Positions 8,544 through 17,149 of a stretch of DNA of 64,000 nt are shown here, piece by piece. Each line of letters begins with the position of its first letter. Position 1 is the first letter of the stretch. The notes beneath the pieces are model-generated. The model was not told the DNA's origin, made no database searches, and saw nothing but the letters and a program-made list of their open reading frames with translations. Made by a program: the position numbers and the translations under genes. The stretch covers positions 434,001 to 498,000 of the forward strand of contig JBDIVM010000002.1 of NCBI GenBank assembly GCA_039805905.1. The letters run 5' to 3'. This stretch comes from Thermohalobaculum sp039805905 (GTDB taxonomy: Bacteria > Pseudomonadota > Alphaproteobacteria > Rhodobacterales > Rhodobacteraceae).

Positions 8544-8726
8544 TCAGCCCCCCATCACCGCATCGCCCGGCCACCGGCGGAAGGCCAGCACCCAGAGGAG
8601 AACCAGCGCCCCGAGCGGGACCACCGAGACAAGTGCCCACGGCGCCGCGATTCCGGCCCTCGGCAGGAGCCGCCAGAACGGGACGACCATCAGGGCCGCA
8701 AAGACGAGGAAGACGACGGGACCCAT
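8544..8726 (-). CDS. Small membrane protein encoded between nuoC and nuoD
   Basis: A 60-residue frame fitting exactly between nuoC (gap of 3 bases) and nuoD (gap of 2 bases). It encodes two hydrophobic helices, roughly residues 3-20 (VVFLVFAALMVVPFW) and 27-48 (APWALVSVVPLGALVLLWVL), with few charged residues, so it is probably an integral membrane protein. Small unassigned frames at this operon position are known from Rhodobacterales. A role as an accessory or assembly factor of complex I is inference from position only. Confidence 0.75.
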   Translation of the reverse strand: MGPVVFLVFAALMVVPFWRLLPRAGIAAPWALVSVVPLGALVLLWVLAFRRWPGDAVMGG

Positions 8727-8729
8727 CGT

Positions 8730-9332
8730 TCACGCCTCCTTCTTCTCGTCGCCGGGCAGAATGTACCGCGCCCCTTCCCACGGGCTCATGAAGTCGAACA
8801 GCCGGTAGTCCTGCACCAGCTTCACCGGCTCGTAGACCACCCGCTTGGCAGTCTCGTCGTAGCGGACCTCGACATAACCCGTGGTCGGGAAGTCCTTGCG
8901 CAGCGGATGGCCGCGAAAGCCATAGTCGGTCAGGATCCGCCGGAGATCCGGGTGGCCCGAGAACATGATCCCGTACATGTCGAAGACCTCGCGCTCGTAC
9001 CAGTCCGCGGAGGGGTGCAGGTCGGTGATCGAGGGCACCGCCTCGTCCTCGGCCACGGCCGCCTTCACGCGGATGCGCTGGTTCTGCGGCATCGAGAGAA
9101 AATGGTAGACAAGATCGAAGCGCCGCTCGCGGCCGGGCCAGTCGACGGCGGTGAGGTCGATCAGCGTGGTGAAGGCGCAGGCGGTGTTGTCGCGCAGATA
9201 GGCGACGACCCGGCGGATGCCTACCGGAGTTACGGTCACGGTCAGCTCGCCATGGATGACAGAATGGCCGGCGACCGCATCCGGCTGGTCAAGGGCAATC
9301 ATCTCGCCGATTTCGATGAGCGCGTCCGACAT
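8730..9332 (-). CDS. nuoC: NADH-quinone oxidoreductase subunit C
   Basis: The 30-kDa-type hydrophilic subunit of complex I, 200 residues, connecting the quinone module. The signature ERRFDLVYHFLSM and the strongly conserved DWYEREVFDMYGIMFSGHPD followed by DYGFRGHPLRKDFP are all present. NuoC and NuoD are separate genes here, unlike the fused form in enterobacteria. A good ribosome site (GGGAGGGG) precedes the ATG, and the gene begins 12 bases after nuoB. Confidence 0.97.
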   Translation of the reverse strand: MSDALIEIGEMIALDQPDAVAGHSVIHGELTVTVTPVGIRRVVAYLRDNTACAFTTLIDLTAVDWPGRERRFDLVYHFLSMPQNQRIRVKAAVAEDEAVPSITDLHPSADWYEREVFDMYGIMFSGHPDLRRILTDYGFRGHPLRKDFPTTGYVEVRYDETAKRVVYEPVKLVQDYRLFDFMSPWEGARYILPGDEKKEA

Positions 9333-9344
9333 CTGGCCCCTCCC

Positions 9345-9878
9345 TCAGCGCGTGATGGTTCCGGTGCGGCGGATCTTCCGCTGCAGCTGCAGGACGCCGT
9401 AGAGCAGCGCCTCGGCGGTCGGCGGGCAGCCCGGCACATAGATGTCGACTGGCACGACGCGGTCGCAGCCGCGCACCACCGAATAGCTGTAGTGATAATA
9501 GCCCCCGCCATTGGCGCAGGACCCCATCGAGATCACATAGCGCGGCTCGGGCATCTGGTCGTAGACCTTGCGCAGCGCCGGGGCCATCTTGTTGGTCAGC
9601 GTGCCCGCCACGATCATCACGTCGGACTGGCGCGGGCTCGCGCGCGGCGCGAAGCCGAAACGCTCGACATCATAGCGCGGCATCGAGGTGTGCATCATCT
9701 CGACCGCACAGCAGGCCAGCCCGAAGGTCATCCAGAACAGCGAGCCGGTGCGCGCCCAGTTGATCAGGTCGTCAGCGGTGGTGAGGATGAACCCCTTGTC
9801 CGCAAGCTCGTTCGAGAGGTTGCCCGCCAACACCTCCTTGTCGGCCCCGGCCTGCATCGCTCCGGTGCTCACTCCCAT
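9345..9878 (-). CDS. nuoB: NADH-quinone oxidoreductase subunit B (cluster N2)
   Basis: Carries 4Fe-4S cluster N2, the direct electron donor to quinone. In the 177-residue form the cluster ligands are C56-C57 (ACCAVEMM), C121 (GSCANGGGYY) and C151 (VPGCPPTAEALL), all present. The start at 9878 overlaps the end of nuoA by ten bases; an upstream methionine (9899) and one at 9857, which has a close GGAG, are alternatives, so the exact N-terminus is uncertain by about seven residues either way. The body of the protein is unambiguous. Confidence 0.95.
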   Translation of the reverse strand: MGVSTGAMQAGADKEVLAGNLSNELADKGFILTTADDLINWARTGSLFWMTFGLACCAVEMMHTSMPRYDVERFGFAPRASPRQSDVMIVAGTLTNKMAPALRKVYDQMPEPRYVISMGSCANGGGYYHYSYSVVRGCDRVVPVDIYVPGCPPTAEALLYGVLQLQRKIRRTGTITR

Positions 9879-10234
9879 TCCAGGGCCCCCTTCTTCCATT
9901 CATAGGCGAAGCCAATGGTCAGCACGCCCAGGAATACCATCATCGACCAGAACGCCACCTCGGAGAGGCTGCCGAAGGCAGCCGCCCAAGGGAACAGGAA
10001 GGCGATCTCGAGGTCGAAGATGATGAACAGGATCGAGACGAGGTAAAAGCGCACGTCGAACTTCATGCGGGCATCGTCGAAGGCATTGAAGCCACATTCA
10101 TAGGCCGAGATCTTCTCGGGATCGGGGCGACGGACGGCCAGCACCAGAGCGGCTAGCATCAGCACCAGCCCGAGCGCGATTGCGATGCCGAGGAAGATGA
10201 CGATCGGCAGGTATTCGCGGAGCAGGTCGTCCAT
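9869..10234 (-). CDS. nuoA: NADH-quinone oxidoreductase subunit A
   Basis: First gene of the complex I operon; a three-helix membrane subunit equivalent to ND3, 121 residues. The conserved loop KISAYECGFNAFDDARMKFD, with its quinone-site cysteine, and the following helix FLVS/ILFIIFDLEIAFLFPW are clear. The ATG at 10234 is preceded by GGAAGGA at good spacing, which decides the start against the longer open frame to 10306. Its stop overlaps the nuoB start. Confidence 0.96.
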   Translation of the reverse strand: MDDLLREYLPIVIFLGIAIALGLVLMLAALVLAVRRPDPEKISAYECGFNAFDDARMKFDVRFYLVSILFIIFDLEIAFLFPWAAAFGSLSEVAFWSMMVFLGVLTIGFAYEWKKGALEWE

Positions 10235-10278
10235 TGCCAATCCTTCCGGAAGCAGCCGCCTTTCGGCATTGCAGCCGT

Positions 10279-10306
10279 GTCTAAACGCCGCCACGGGACA
10301 GGTCAA
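10279..10306 (-). promoter_or_regulatory. Candidate sigma-70 promoter of the nuo operon
   Basis: On the minus strand, TTGACC (5 of 6 matches to the -35 consensus) is followed after 16 bases by TTAGAC, a weak -10, about 45 bases upstream of the nuoA start. It is the only plausible promoter-like pair seen between nuoA and the tRNA-Asp gene. Housekeeping promoters in this group often have poor -10 elements, so the call is tentative. Confidence 0.35.
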
Positions 10307-10459
10307 CTCGACCTCCGCGCCGCTGGAACAAATAGTCGGGAGATGCGACGATTCGAGCCGGGAGCGGTGACGTCGGATCGCCTTCGCGGAGCGGACAGGG
10401 CCGAATCCGAGGACCCTTCTCCCCGCGATGTTCGGGAATTTCCGGCAAAGCGGGCGACG

Positions 10460-10536
10460 TGGCGCGGTGGACGGGACTCGAACCCGCGACCCCCGGCGTG
10501 ACAGGCCGGTACTCTAACCGACTGAGCTACCACCGC
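10460..10536 (-). tRNA. tRNA-Asp (anticodon GTC)
   Basis: A full cloverleaf on the minus strand: 7-bp acceptor stem GCGGTGG/CCACCGC, D-arm with AGCTCAGTCGGTTAGAG, anticodon stem CCGGC/GCCGG around loop CTGTCAC, and T-arm with GGTTCGAGTCC. The 3' CCA is encoded (10460-10462). The anticodon GTC reads both Asp codons. It lies upstream of nuoA in the same orientation, but the 225-base gap and the candidate promoter suggest separate transcription. Confidence 0.97.
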
Positions 10537-11118
10537 ATTGCGTCGCCTTCCAGAACACCCGGTCCCGGAAGTTCGAGCCTTTTAGGGAAGGGCCGTTGCG
10601 GCGTCAAGTGATTCAGCGGCCCCTCCCGACACACCGGCCGGCCGGCCGTTCGGATTGACTTGCGCGGTGTTGGATCTGTGATCCAGGATCATTTCAACGC
10701 CGTGGACCGGGAGATCGAACGCCCGGTTTGGAACTCCGGACCGGCCGCGGCGTGCGACGGATCGATGAACCGGACCACGGGCGGGACGATCACGGGGCCG
10801 GCAACCTGACGCACCGGTTCGCCTGTCGGAAGCCGGCACCCGTATCGGCTCCAGCCCATTCATGCGGGACTCCGGCCGCGGCCTTGAGTGTCGCATGGAT
10901 CGCACATTGGCGGCCGTTGCCGTGCGGCTCCTGGGCCGCTTGCCGGGGCAACCCGATTCTTGTCGCCGGGGCAACAGAAAATGTCGCGTCTGCTATCTTC
11001 ACCCCTGGGTGAATCCAATTGTTATAGATCCACTGGACGACAACATGCTTGGCCCGGCCCCGCCGCCGTGTTTAGGTGGGCAGGAGCTTGCCGTACATAA
11101 TCTCCCAGGGAGGATCAG
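10537..11118. other. Gene-free region between tRNA-Asp and the peptide transporter operon
   Basis: About 580 bases with no convincing coding sequence. Several open frames cross it on both strands, but none has family resemblance, a ribosome site or the expected codon pattern. What is visible is a run of CCGG repeats near 10636-10650 and, close to the right end, a 16-base palindrome (10998-11013) followed by an AT-rich patch that probably holds the promoter of the downstream binding-protein gene. The length leaves room for a regulatory RNA, but nothing specific supports one. Confidence 0.6.
10998..11027 (+). promoter_or_regulatory. Palindromic operator candidate overlapping promoter of the peptide ABC transporter operon
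   Basis: TTCACCC-CT-GGGTGAA is a perfect inverted repeat with 7-base arms (10998-11013). Its left arm coincides with a possible -35 (TTCACC), followed 18 bases later by TTATAG as a possible -10, in the only AT-rich patch of this intergenic region. An operator overlapping a -35 would suit repression of the transporter. The repeat could also form a short RNA hairpin. No regulator gene lies next to it. Confidence 0.35.
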
Positions 11119-12762
11119 ATGAAGAAGTACATGCTAACCGACCGGCCCCTTCACCCGATGGCGCCGTCCGTCGCCGACGGTTTCAAGGCTGGGAAGCTGA
11201 ACCGTCGCGAGTACATGGCAACCATGGCCGCCCTCGGTGTCAGCGCCGCAGGCGCGTTCGCGCTCGGCGGGATTGTTCCGGGCTCCGCCGCGGCGCAGAC
11301 CCCGAAGAAGGGCGGCGTGCTGCGCGTCTCGATGCCGGTCAAGGCATTCAAGGATCCCCGCACGTTCGACTGGTCGGAAATGGCCAACATCGCCCGCCAG
11401 TGCAACGAGTACTTCGTGCGCTGGAACCGCGACTTCAGCTTCGAACCCTGGCTGCTCGAAAGCTGGGAGGTGAGCGATGACGCCCAGACCTACACGCTGA
11501 ACGCACGAAAGGGCGTGAAGTGGTCGAACGGTGACGATTTTGGTTCCGACGACATCATTCACAACATCACCCGCTGGTGCGATGCGTCCGCCGAGGGCAA
11601 CTCGGTCGCCGCCCGCATGGGCGGCCTTGTCGATCCCAACACGAAGCAGCTCCGCGAGGGCGGCATCGAGCGCGTGGACGACCATACGGTGCGGCTTCAC
11701 ATGCCGGCCGCCGACATCTCGCTGATCGCGGGGTTCACCGATTACCCGGCACTGGTCATGCACCGCAGCTACAACGGCAGCGCCGACCCGATGGAGGCGC
11801 TGGCCGTAACCACCGGCCCGTGCGAGCTCGTCCGGTACGAGACCAGTGTCGGCGCCGAGGTGAAGCGGAAGGAATCCGGCTGGTGGAAGGGCGACTTCTG
11901 GCTCGACGGCATTGTCTGGATCGACCACGGCACCGACCCGACGGCGATGGTCGCGGCCTTCGAGTCCGGTGACGTCGACGCCAACATGGAGACCCCGGCC
12001 GACACCCTGCCGCAGACCGCGTCCGTGGGCATGATCAACTCCGAGATCGCCACCGGCTCGACCATCGTGATCCGCATGAACACCAGCAATCCGCCCTATG
12101 ACGATGTGCGGGTACGCCGGGCGGTGCAGCTTGCGGTCGATAATGCGGTCGTGCTGCAGCTTGGCGTCGATGGGGCCGGGAAGGTGGCCGAGAACCACCA
12201 CGTCGGACCGATGCATATCGAATATGCGGATGTCGGCCCGCATGTTCGCGACGTCGAGAAGTCGCGGGCGCTGTTGGCCGAAGCCGGCAAGAGTGACTTC
12301 GAGTTCGACATCATCTCGATCGACGACGAGTGGCGGCGCAACACGACCGACGCGGTCGCGGCGCAGATGCGCGATGCAGGGCTGAACGTCAAGCGCACCG
12401 TGATTCCGGGGTCGACCTTCTGGAACGACTGGACGAAGTATCCGTTCTCGTCGACGAACTGGAACGGCCGCCCGCTCGGCGTGCAGGTTCTGGCGCTGGC
12501 CTACAAGTCGGGCGCCGCCTGGAACGAGTCCGCGCATTCGAACCCCGAGTTCGACGCGCTGCTCAATCAGGCGCTGGCGACCCCCGACGTCGAGGCGCGC
12601 CGGGCGATCATGGCCAAGCTTGAGACCATGCTTCGCGACTCTGGCGTGATCATCCAGCCCTACTGGCGGTCGATCTACCGCTCGTACCGCGAGGGCGTGA
12701 AGGGCTACGAGATGCACCAGGCCTTCGAACTTCACGGCGACCTGGTCTGGCTCGAAAGCTGA
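11119..12762 (+). CDS. Peptide/oligopeptide ABC transporter, periplasmic substrate-binding protein
   Basis: Family 5 extracellular solute-binding protein (DppA/OppA type), 547 residues, which captures a peptide or related ligand in the periplasm and delivers it to the permeases encoded downstream. The N-terminus has a twin-arginine-like signal (KLNRREYMATMAALGVSAAG, then a hydrophobic stretch ending GSAAAQ), so export in folded form by Tat is likely. The mature part shows family features such as KGVKWSNGDDFGSDDIIHNI and the SNPEFDALLNQAL region. GGGAGGATCAG precedes the ATG. The ligand cannot be predicted; dipeptides, oligopeptides and opines are all transported by this family. Confidence 0.9.
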   Translation: MKKYMLTDRPLHPMAPSVADGFKAGKLNRREYMATMAALGVSAAGAFALGGIVPGSAAAQTPKKGGVLRVSMPVKAFKDPRTFDWSEMANIARQCNEYFVRWNRDFSFEPWLLESWEVSDDAQTYTLNARKGVKWSNGDDFGSDDIIHNITRWCDASAEGNSVAARMGGLVDPNTKQLREGGIERVDDHTVRLHMPAADISLIAGFTDYPALVMHRSYNGSADPMEALAVTTGPCELVRYETSVGAEVKRKESGWWKGDFWLDGIVWIDHGTDPTAMVAAFESGDVDANMETPADTLPQTASVGMINSEIATGSTIVIRMNTSNPPYDDVRVRRAVQLAVDNAVVLQLGVDGAGKVAENHHVGPMHIEYADVGPHVRDVEKSRALLAEAGKSDFEFDIISIDDEWRRNTTDAVAAQMRDAGLNVKRTVIPGSTFWNDWTKYPFSSTNWNGRPLGVQVLALAYKSGAAWNESAHSNPEFDALLNQALATPDVEARRAIMAKLETMLRDSGVIIQPYWRSIYRSYREGVKGYEMHQAFELHGDLVWLES

Positions 12763-12774
12763 GCCGATCAAGCT

Positions 12775-12796
12775 GGGGCGGCCCCCGGGCCGCCCC
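12775..12796. terminator. Strong GC hairpin between the binding-protein gene and the permease genes
   Basis: A perfect inverted repeat with two 10-base arms (GGGGCGGCCC and GGGCCGCCCC) separated by CC, starting 12 bases after the stop codon. There is no following T-run, so it is more likely a partial terminator or 3' stabilising stem-loop that keeps binding-protein mRNA more abundant than permease mRNA, as known for mal-type transport operons. Confidence 0.7.
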
Positions 12797-12865
12797 GCAT
12801 CTCCGCACGGCCGCGGCACGACCGCATGAAATCAAGGCTGGCGGAAAAACGACAGGGAACGCCAC

Positions 12866-13801
12866 ATGCTGATCTTCATCCTGCGCCGCATCGGCCAGAT
12901 GCTCGCGACCATGCTCGCGCTCACCTTCATCGTCTTCTACATGGTCAACCTCCCGGGCAACCTCGAGAAGCTTGCCAAGACCGAGGGAAACATGCGGATG
13001 ACCGATCAGGAGGTGCACGGCTGGCTGGAGAAGGAGGGCTATATGCGCCCCTTCTTCGTTCGCTACGGCGAATGGGTTGCCGGTTCGATCCAGGGCGACA
13101 TGGGCTGGTCGAGGGTGTTCCGGAAACCGGTCAGCGAGGTCATCGGCGAACGGCTCATGGACACCGGAATCCTGATGTTCTGGGTGATGATCGTGATGGT
13201 GCCGATGTCCCTTGTCGTCGGAATTCTCGCAGGGATGCGCGAAGGATCGGCGCTTGACCGAAGCCTGTCGGTCGCCTCGATCACCACGACGTCTGCGCCC
13301 GAATATGTTACCGGCATCCTGTTCACCATCGTCTTCGCCAGCTGGCTCGGCTGGTTCAAGGGAATTGCGCAGGCGGGCAACGTCACCTTCGAGAATTTCA
13401 CGCTCCCCGTCATGACCATGGCAATGTATGGCATGGGCTATATTGCCCGGCTGACCCGTGCCTCGATGGTCGAGGTGATGACGTCGCAATACATCCGCAC
13501 CGCCCGCCTCAAGGGGTTGAGCTTCCGCTCGGTCGTGCTGAAGCACGCGCTCCGGAATGCCCTGATCACACCGTTCACGGTGATCATGCTGCAGTTCCCG
13601 TGGCTGCTGACCGGCGTCGTCGTTGTCGAGGCGATGTTCAATTACAAGGGCTTCGGCTGGACCCTGGTCCAGGCCGCCGGCAACAACGACATCAACCTGC
13701 TGCTCGCGATCTCCTGGGTCGCGGTGATCGTCGTCCTGCTGACCCAGCTCATTTCGGACATTGGCTACGCCTATCTCAACCCGCGCATCCGCGTTCGCTG
13801 A
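12866..13801 (+). CDS. Peptide ABC transporter permease, DppB type
   Basis: Inner-membrane permease subunit, 311 residues, with about six transmembrane helices beginning FILRRIGQMLATMLALTFIV, typical of the DppB/OppB branch. The cytoplasmic EAA loop that contacts the ATPase is visible (YIRTARLKGLSFRSVVLKHA). It pairs with the second permease, which starts 18 bases after its stop. Family, order and orientation fit a standard peptide importer. Confidence 0.92.
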   Translation: MLIFILRRIGQMLATMLALTFIVFYMVNLPGNLEKLAKTEGNMRMTDQEVHGWLEKEGYMRPFFVRYGEWVAGSIQGDMGWSRVFRKPVSEVIGERLMDTGILMFWVMIVMVPMSLVVGILAGMREGSALDRSLSVASITTTSAPEYVTGILFTIVFASWLGWFKGIAQAGNVTFENFTLPVMTMAMYGMGYIARLTRASMVEVMTSQYIRTARLKGLSFRSVVLKHALRNALITPFTVIMLQFPWLLTGVVVVEAMFNYKGFGWTLVQAAGNNDINLLLAISWVAVIVVLLTQLISDIGYAYLNPRIRVR

Positions 13802-13819
13802 GTGCGGGAGGACCAGTAC

Positions 13820-15022
13820 ATGCCCGAACACATCGGAACCGGCGAAATCATACTGCAGACTCTGGCGCGCTTCTGGCCGACCTGGCTCGGCATCCTCGTT
13901 ACACTTTCCGTCTGCTGGCCGCTGCGGGACCGGCTCGGGGTCTTCGGCCGTCTCTACGGTTCCCGGATCGGCATGGCGGGGCTGGTGATCGTCCTGTTCT
14001 GGGTGTTCACCGCCGTCTTTGCCGACACGATCGCGGTGCTGGGCCCGCTCGAACAGTCATTCTCGCCGGGAATGAAGAAGGGGGCGCCGGGGATCATAGA
14101 CGCCTCCAGCGGGGCCGTCTTCCTGTGGGGAGCCGACAACCTCGCGCGCGACATCTTCAGCCGGGTGGTACATGGCAGCTCGATCGTGCTCGTTGTCGCG
14201 CCGGCGGCAACGCTGATCGCCTACATGGTCGGCTCGACGCTCGGGCTTCCGGCTGGCTACTACCGTGGCTGGTCGGACGCGGTGTCATCCTTCCTCGCGA
14301 ACCTCATTCTCGCCTTCCCGGTGATCCTGCTCTTCTACCTGCTGGTGACGCCCGAGGTCCGCACCCCGGTGCTGGTCGATATCGGCCCCGTCACCATCCC
14401 CTGGTCGATTCCGATCGGCATGGCGGCGGTTTTCTTTCTGTTCCCGATCATCTTCCTCTGCACCATGTGGTTCACCAAGTACGAAGCGAACAGGACGAAG
14501 CTCGCGATCTACATGGGGGCGACCCTCATCCTCGGGGTCTGGGCCTATCTCGCTCTCGTCTTCAACAGCGACCCGCTCGGATTGCTGGCAATGGAGTCGA
14601 ACGAGCTCAACGTCTTTGCGGCGGTGATCCTGGGTTCGTCGCCAGGCGTGTTCCGCATCGTGCGCGGCCTGACCATGGACATCAAGACGCGCGACTATGT
14701 CGCCGCCGCCCAGACCCGGGGCGAGCGACCCTGGTACATCATGCTTTGGGAGATCCTGCCGAATGCCCGCGGTCCGCTGATCGTCGATTTCTGCCTGCGC
14801 ATCGGCTACACGACAATCCTGCTCGGGACGCTGGGTTTCTTCGGCCTCGGGCTCCAGCCAGAGAGCCCGGACTGGGGATCGATGATAAACCACGGGCGGC
14901 CGTTCGTGCGGCTGTTCGATACGTCGCATCTGGCGCTGTTCCCCGCCATCGCGCTGATGAGCCTCGTGCTCGGCCTCAACCTGCTGGCCGACGGGCTGCG
15001 CGAAGAATCCCTGAAGGATTGA
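13820..15022 (+). CDS. Peptide ABC transporter permease, DppC type, enlarged
   Basis: Second permease subunit. The start at 13820 is supported by GGGAGGA seven bases upstream; a GTG just after the previous gene's stop is in frame but lacks a ribosome site. At 400 residues it is about 100 longer than typical DppC. The N-terminal region has an extra hydrophobic segment (about residues 13-30), and an inserted helical hairpin in the middle (IPIGMAAVFFLFPIIFLCTM and ATLILGVWAYLALVF) precedes the conserved EAA loop (DYVAAAQTRGERPWYIMLWE). The enlarged form occurs in some alphaproteobacterial peptide systems. Confidence 0.88.
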   Translation: MPEHIGTGEIILQTLARFWPTWLGILVTLSVCWPLRDRLGVFGRLYGSRIGMAGLVIVLFWVFTAVFADTIAVLGPLEQSFSPGMKKGAPGIIDASSGAVFLWGADNLARDIFSRVVHGSSIVLVVAPAATLIAYMVGSTLGLPAGYYRGWSDAVSSFLANLILAFPVILLFYLLVTPEVRTPVLVDIGPVTIPWSIPIGMAAVFFLFPIIFLCTMWFTKYEANRTKLAIYMGATLILGVWAYLALVFNSDPLGLLAMESNELNVFAAVILGSSPGVFRIVRGLTMDIKTRDYVAAAQTRGERPWYIMLWEILPNARGPLIVDFCLRIGYTTILLGTLGFFGLGLQPESPDWGSMINHGRPFVRLFDTSHLALFPAIALMSLVLGLNLLADGLREESLKD

Positions 15023-15032
15023 GGAGCGAGCC

Positions 15033-17096
15033 ATGACCGAACCGATCCTCGACATCCAGGACCTGAACATATCGTTCTACACCCGCAAGGGCGAGATTCC
15101 GGCAGTGATGGATTTCTCGATGACCGTCCTGCCCGGCGAGACCATGGGTCTCGTGGGAGAGTCCGGCTGCGGCAAGTCCACCGTCTCCCTCGGGATCATG
15201 CGCTATCTCGGCAACAACGGCCGGATCAAGTCCGGCTCCATCAAGTTCATGGGCCGCGATATGGCGACCATGTCCGAGGACGAGTTGCGCGAGCTCCGCG
15301 GCTCGAAGATCTCGATGGTCTACCAGGAGCCGATGGCCTCATTGAACCCGGCCATGAAGGTCGGCCAGCAGCTTGCCGAGGTCCTTACGATGCATGAGGG
15401 AATCGCCGAGCACGAAGCGATGAAGCGCTGCGCCGAGATGGTCTCGGCCGTGCGGCTGCCGGACCCGGACCGCATTCTCGGCGCCTTCCCGCATCAGCTT
15501 TCGGGTGGCCAGCAGCAGCGCATCGTGATCGCGATGGCCCTGCTCTCCCGGCCGCAGCTCCTGCTGCTCGACGAGCCGACCACCGCGCTGGATGTGACCG
15601 TCGAGGCGGGCATCGTCGAGCTGATCAAGGACCTGGCCCGCGAGTTTGGCACCTCGATGATCTTCGTCAGTCACAATCTGGGGCTGATCCTCGATACCTG
15701 CGACCGGATCACGGTCATGTATTCCGGCGAGGCGGTCGAGGAGGGCGATATCGCGACGGTCTTCAACACCATGCGCCACCCCTATACAAAGGGGCTCCTG
15801 CGCTCGATTCCTGTGCCGGGGGCAGACAAGTATGCCCGCCCGCTGGTTGCCATCCCGGGCCAGCTGCCGTTGCCCCACGAGCGGCCGGCCGGCTGCAATT
15901 TCGGGCCACGCTGTGCGCATTTCGTCGATGCTGTCTGCAACAAGGGCCTGATCCACATGCACGATCTCGGCGGCCGGCACCGCAGCCGGTGCGCCAGGAT
16001 CGACGAGATCGACTGGAGCGCCGATATCGCCGGAGCCGAGGTTGACGAGCCGATAGAGGTCGGGGACGTGGTGGTCTCGGTGAACCATCTCAAGAAGCAC
16101 TACTCGATCTCGACCGGCATGTTCGGCGGCGGCGACACGCGGACCGTCAAGGCCAACGAGGACCTGACCTTCGAGGCGCGCGAGGCCGAGACGGTGGCGA
16201 TCGTGGGCGAATCCGGCTGCGGCAAGTCGACCTTCGCCAAGGTGCTGATGGGGCTCGAGACGGCGACAGAGGGCAGCGTGACCCTCGGTAACCTCGATAT
16301 CGCCCATCTGCCGATCGAGAAGCGAAACCCGAAGACCGTCAGCCAGGTCCAGATGGTGTTCCAGAACCCGTTCGACACGCTGAACCCGTCGATGACGATC
16401 GGCAGTCAGATCATGCGCGTTCTGGAGATATTCGAGATCGGCGAGAACGATGCTGACCGCCGCGCCCGGATGCTCAAGCTGCTTGATCTCGTCAAGCTGC
16501 CGCGCGAGTTCGCAGACCGCATGCCGCGCCAGCTTTCCGGCGGGCAGAAGCAGCGAATCGGCATTGCCCGCGCCTTCGCCGGCCGGCCGCGGCTGGTCGT
16601 GGCGGACGAGCCGGTCTCGGCGCTCGACGTCTCGGTTCAGGCGGCCGTGACCAAGCTCCTGACCGATATCCAGCGCGAGAGCCGCACCACCCTGCTCTTC
16701 ATCAGCCACGACCTGTCTGTGGTCCGCTACCTCTCGGACCGCATCGTGGTGATGTATCTCGGCCGGGTGATGGAACAAGGCAAGACCGAGGCGATCTTCT
16801 CGCCGCCCTATCACCCCTACACGGAGGCGCTGCTCTCGGCCGTGCCGATTGCGGACACCCACGTGAAGAAGCGTCATGTCGTGCTGGAGGGCGAGATCCC
16901 GTCCCCGCTGAGCCCGCTTCCGGGCTGCCCGTTCCAGACCCGCTGCCGCTACGTGATGAAGGGCAAGTGCGACAAGGAGGTGCCGCCATTCAAGGATTTC
17001 GGCGGCGGTCACATCATTGCCTGCCATCTTTCCGACGCCGAGCTCAATGCCATGGAGCCGGTGATACAGGTTGAGGCGGTAGGCGCCTCGGGGTAA
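15033..17096 (+). CDS. Peptide ABC transporter ATPase, DppD-DppF fusion
   Basis: One 687-residue protein carrying both nucleotide-binding domains that are usually two proteins. Domain 1 has Walker A GESGCGKST near residue 42, signature LSGGQQQR and Walker B LLLLDEPTTALD. Domain 2 has Walker A near residue 392, LSGGQKQR and LVVADEPVSALD. Each domain is followed by the C-terminal oligopeptide-transporter motif with clustered cysteines (GCNFGPRCAH and GCPFQTRCRY). GGAG precedes the ATG, ten bases after the permease stop. Confidence 0.94.
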   Translation: MTEPILDIQDLNISFYTRKGEIPAVMDFSMTVLPGETMGLVGESGCGKSTVSLGIMRYLGNNGRIKSGSIKFMGRDMATMSEDELRELRGSKISMVYQEPMASLNPAMKVGQQLAEVLTMHEGIAEHEAMKRCAEMVSAVRLPDPDRILGAFPHQLSGGQQQRIVIAMALLSRPQLLLLDEPTTALDVTVEAGIVELIKDLAREFGTSMIFVSHNLGLILDTCDRITVMYSGEAVEEGDIATVFNTMRHPYTKGLLRSIPVPGADKYARPLVAIPGQLPLPHERPAGCNFGPRCAHFVDAVCNKGLIHMHDLGGRHRSRCARIDEIDWSADIAGAEVDEPIEVGDVVVSVNHLKKHYSISTGMFGGGDTRTVKANEDLTFEAREAETVAIVGESGCGKSTFAKVLMGLETATEGSVTLGNLDIAHLPIEKRNPKTVSQVQMVFQNPFDTLNPSMTIGSQIMRVLEIFEIGENDADRRARMLKLLDLVKLPREFADRMPRQLSGGQKQRIGIARAFAGRPRLVVADEPVSALDVSVQAAVTKLLTDIQRESRTTLLFISHDLSVVRYLSDRIVVMYLGRVMEQGKTEAIFSPPYHPYTEALLSAVPIADTHVKKRHVVLEGEIPSPLSPLPGCPFQTRCRYVMKGKCDKEVPPFKDFGGGHIIACHLSDAELNAMEPVIQVEAVGASG

Positions 17097-17149
17097 GAGG
17101 ACGGGCCGGGCGCATTCGTGCCTGGCGATCCCGGCAGCAGGTGTGCCGA

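Noticed and set aside
10303..10533. Minus-strand frame starting MVAQSVRVPACHAGG across the tRNA-Asp
   Set aside because: Its N-terminus is the translated tRNA gene, a well-known artefact; nothing downstream looks like a protein family.
10582..10974. A 130-residue minus-strand frame in the gene-free stretch
   Set aside because: Arg/Pro-rich with no hydrophobic core, no ribosome site and no recognisable motif; typical of noncoding high-GC DNA.
11134..12819. A 561-residue open frame antisense to the peptide-binding protein gene
   Set aside because: The forward gene has a signal sequence, ribosome site and family motifs; the antisense frame is a composition artefact.
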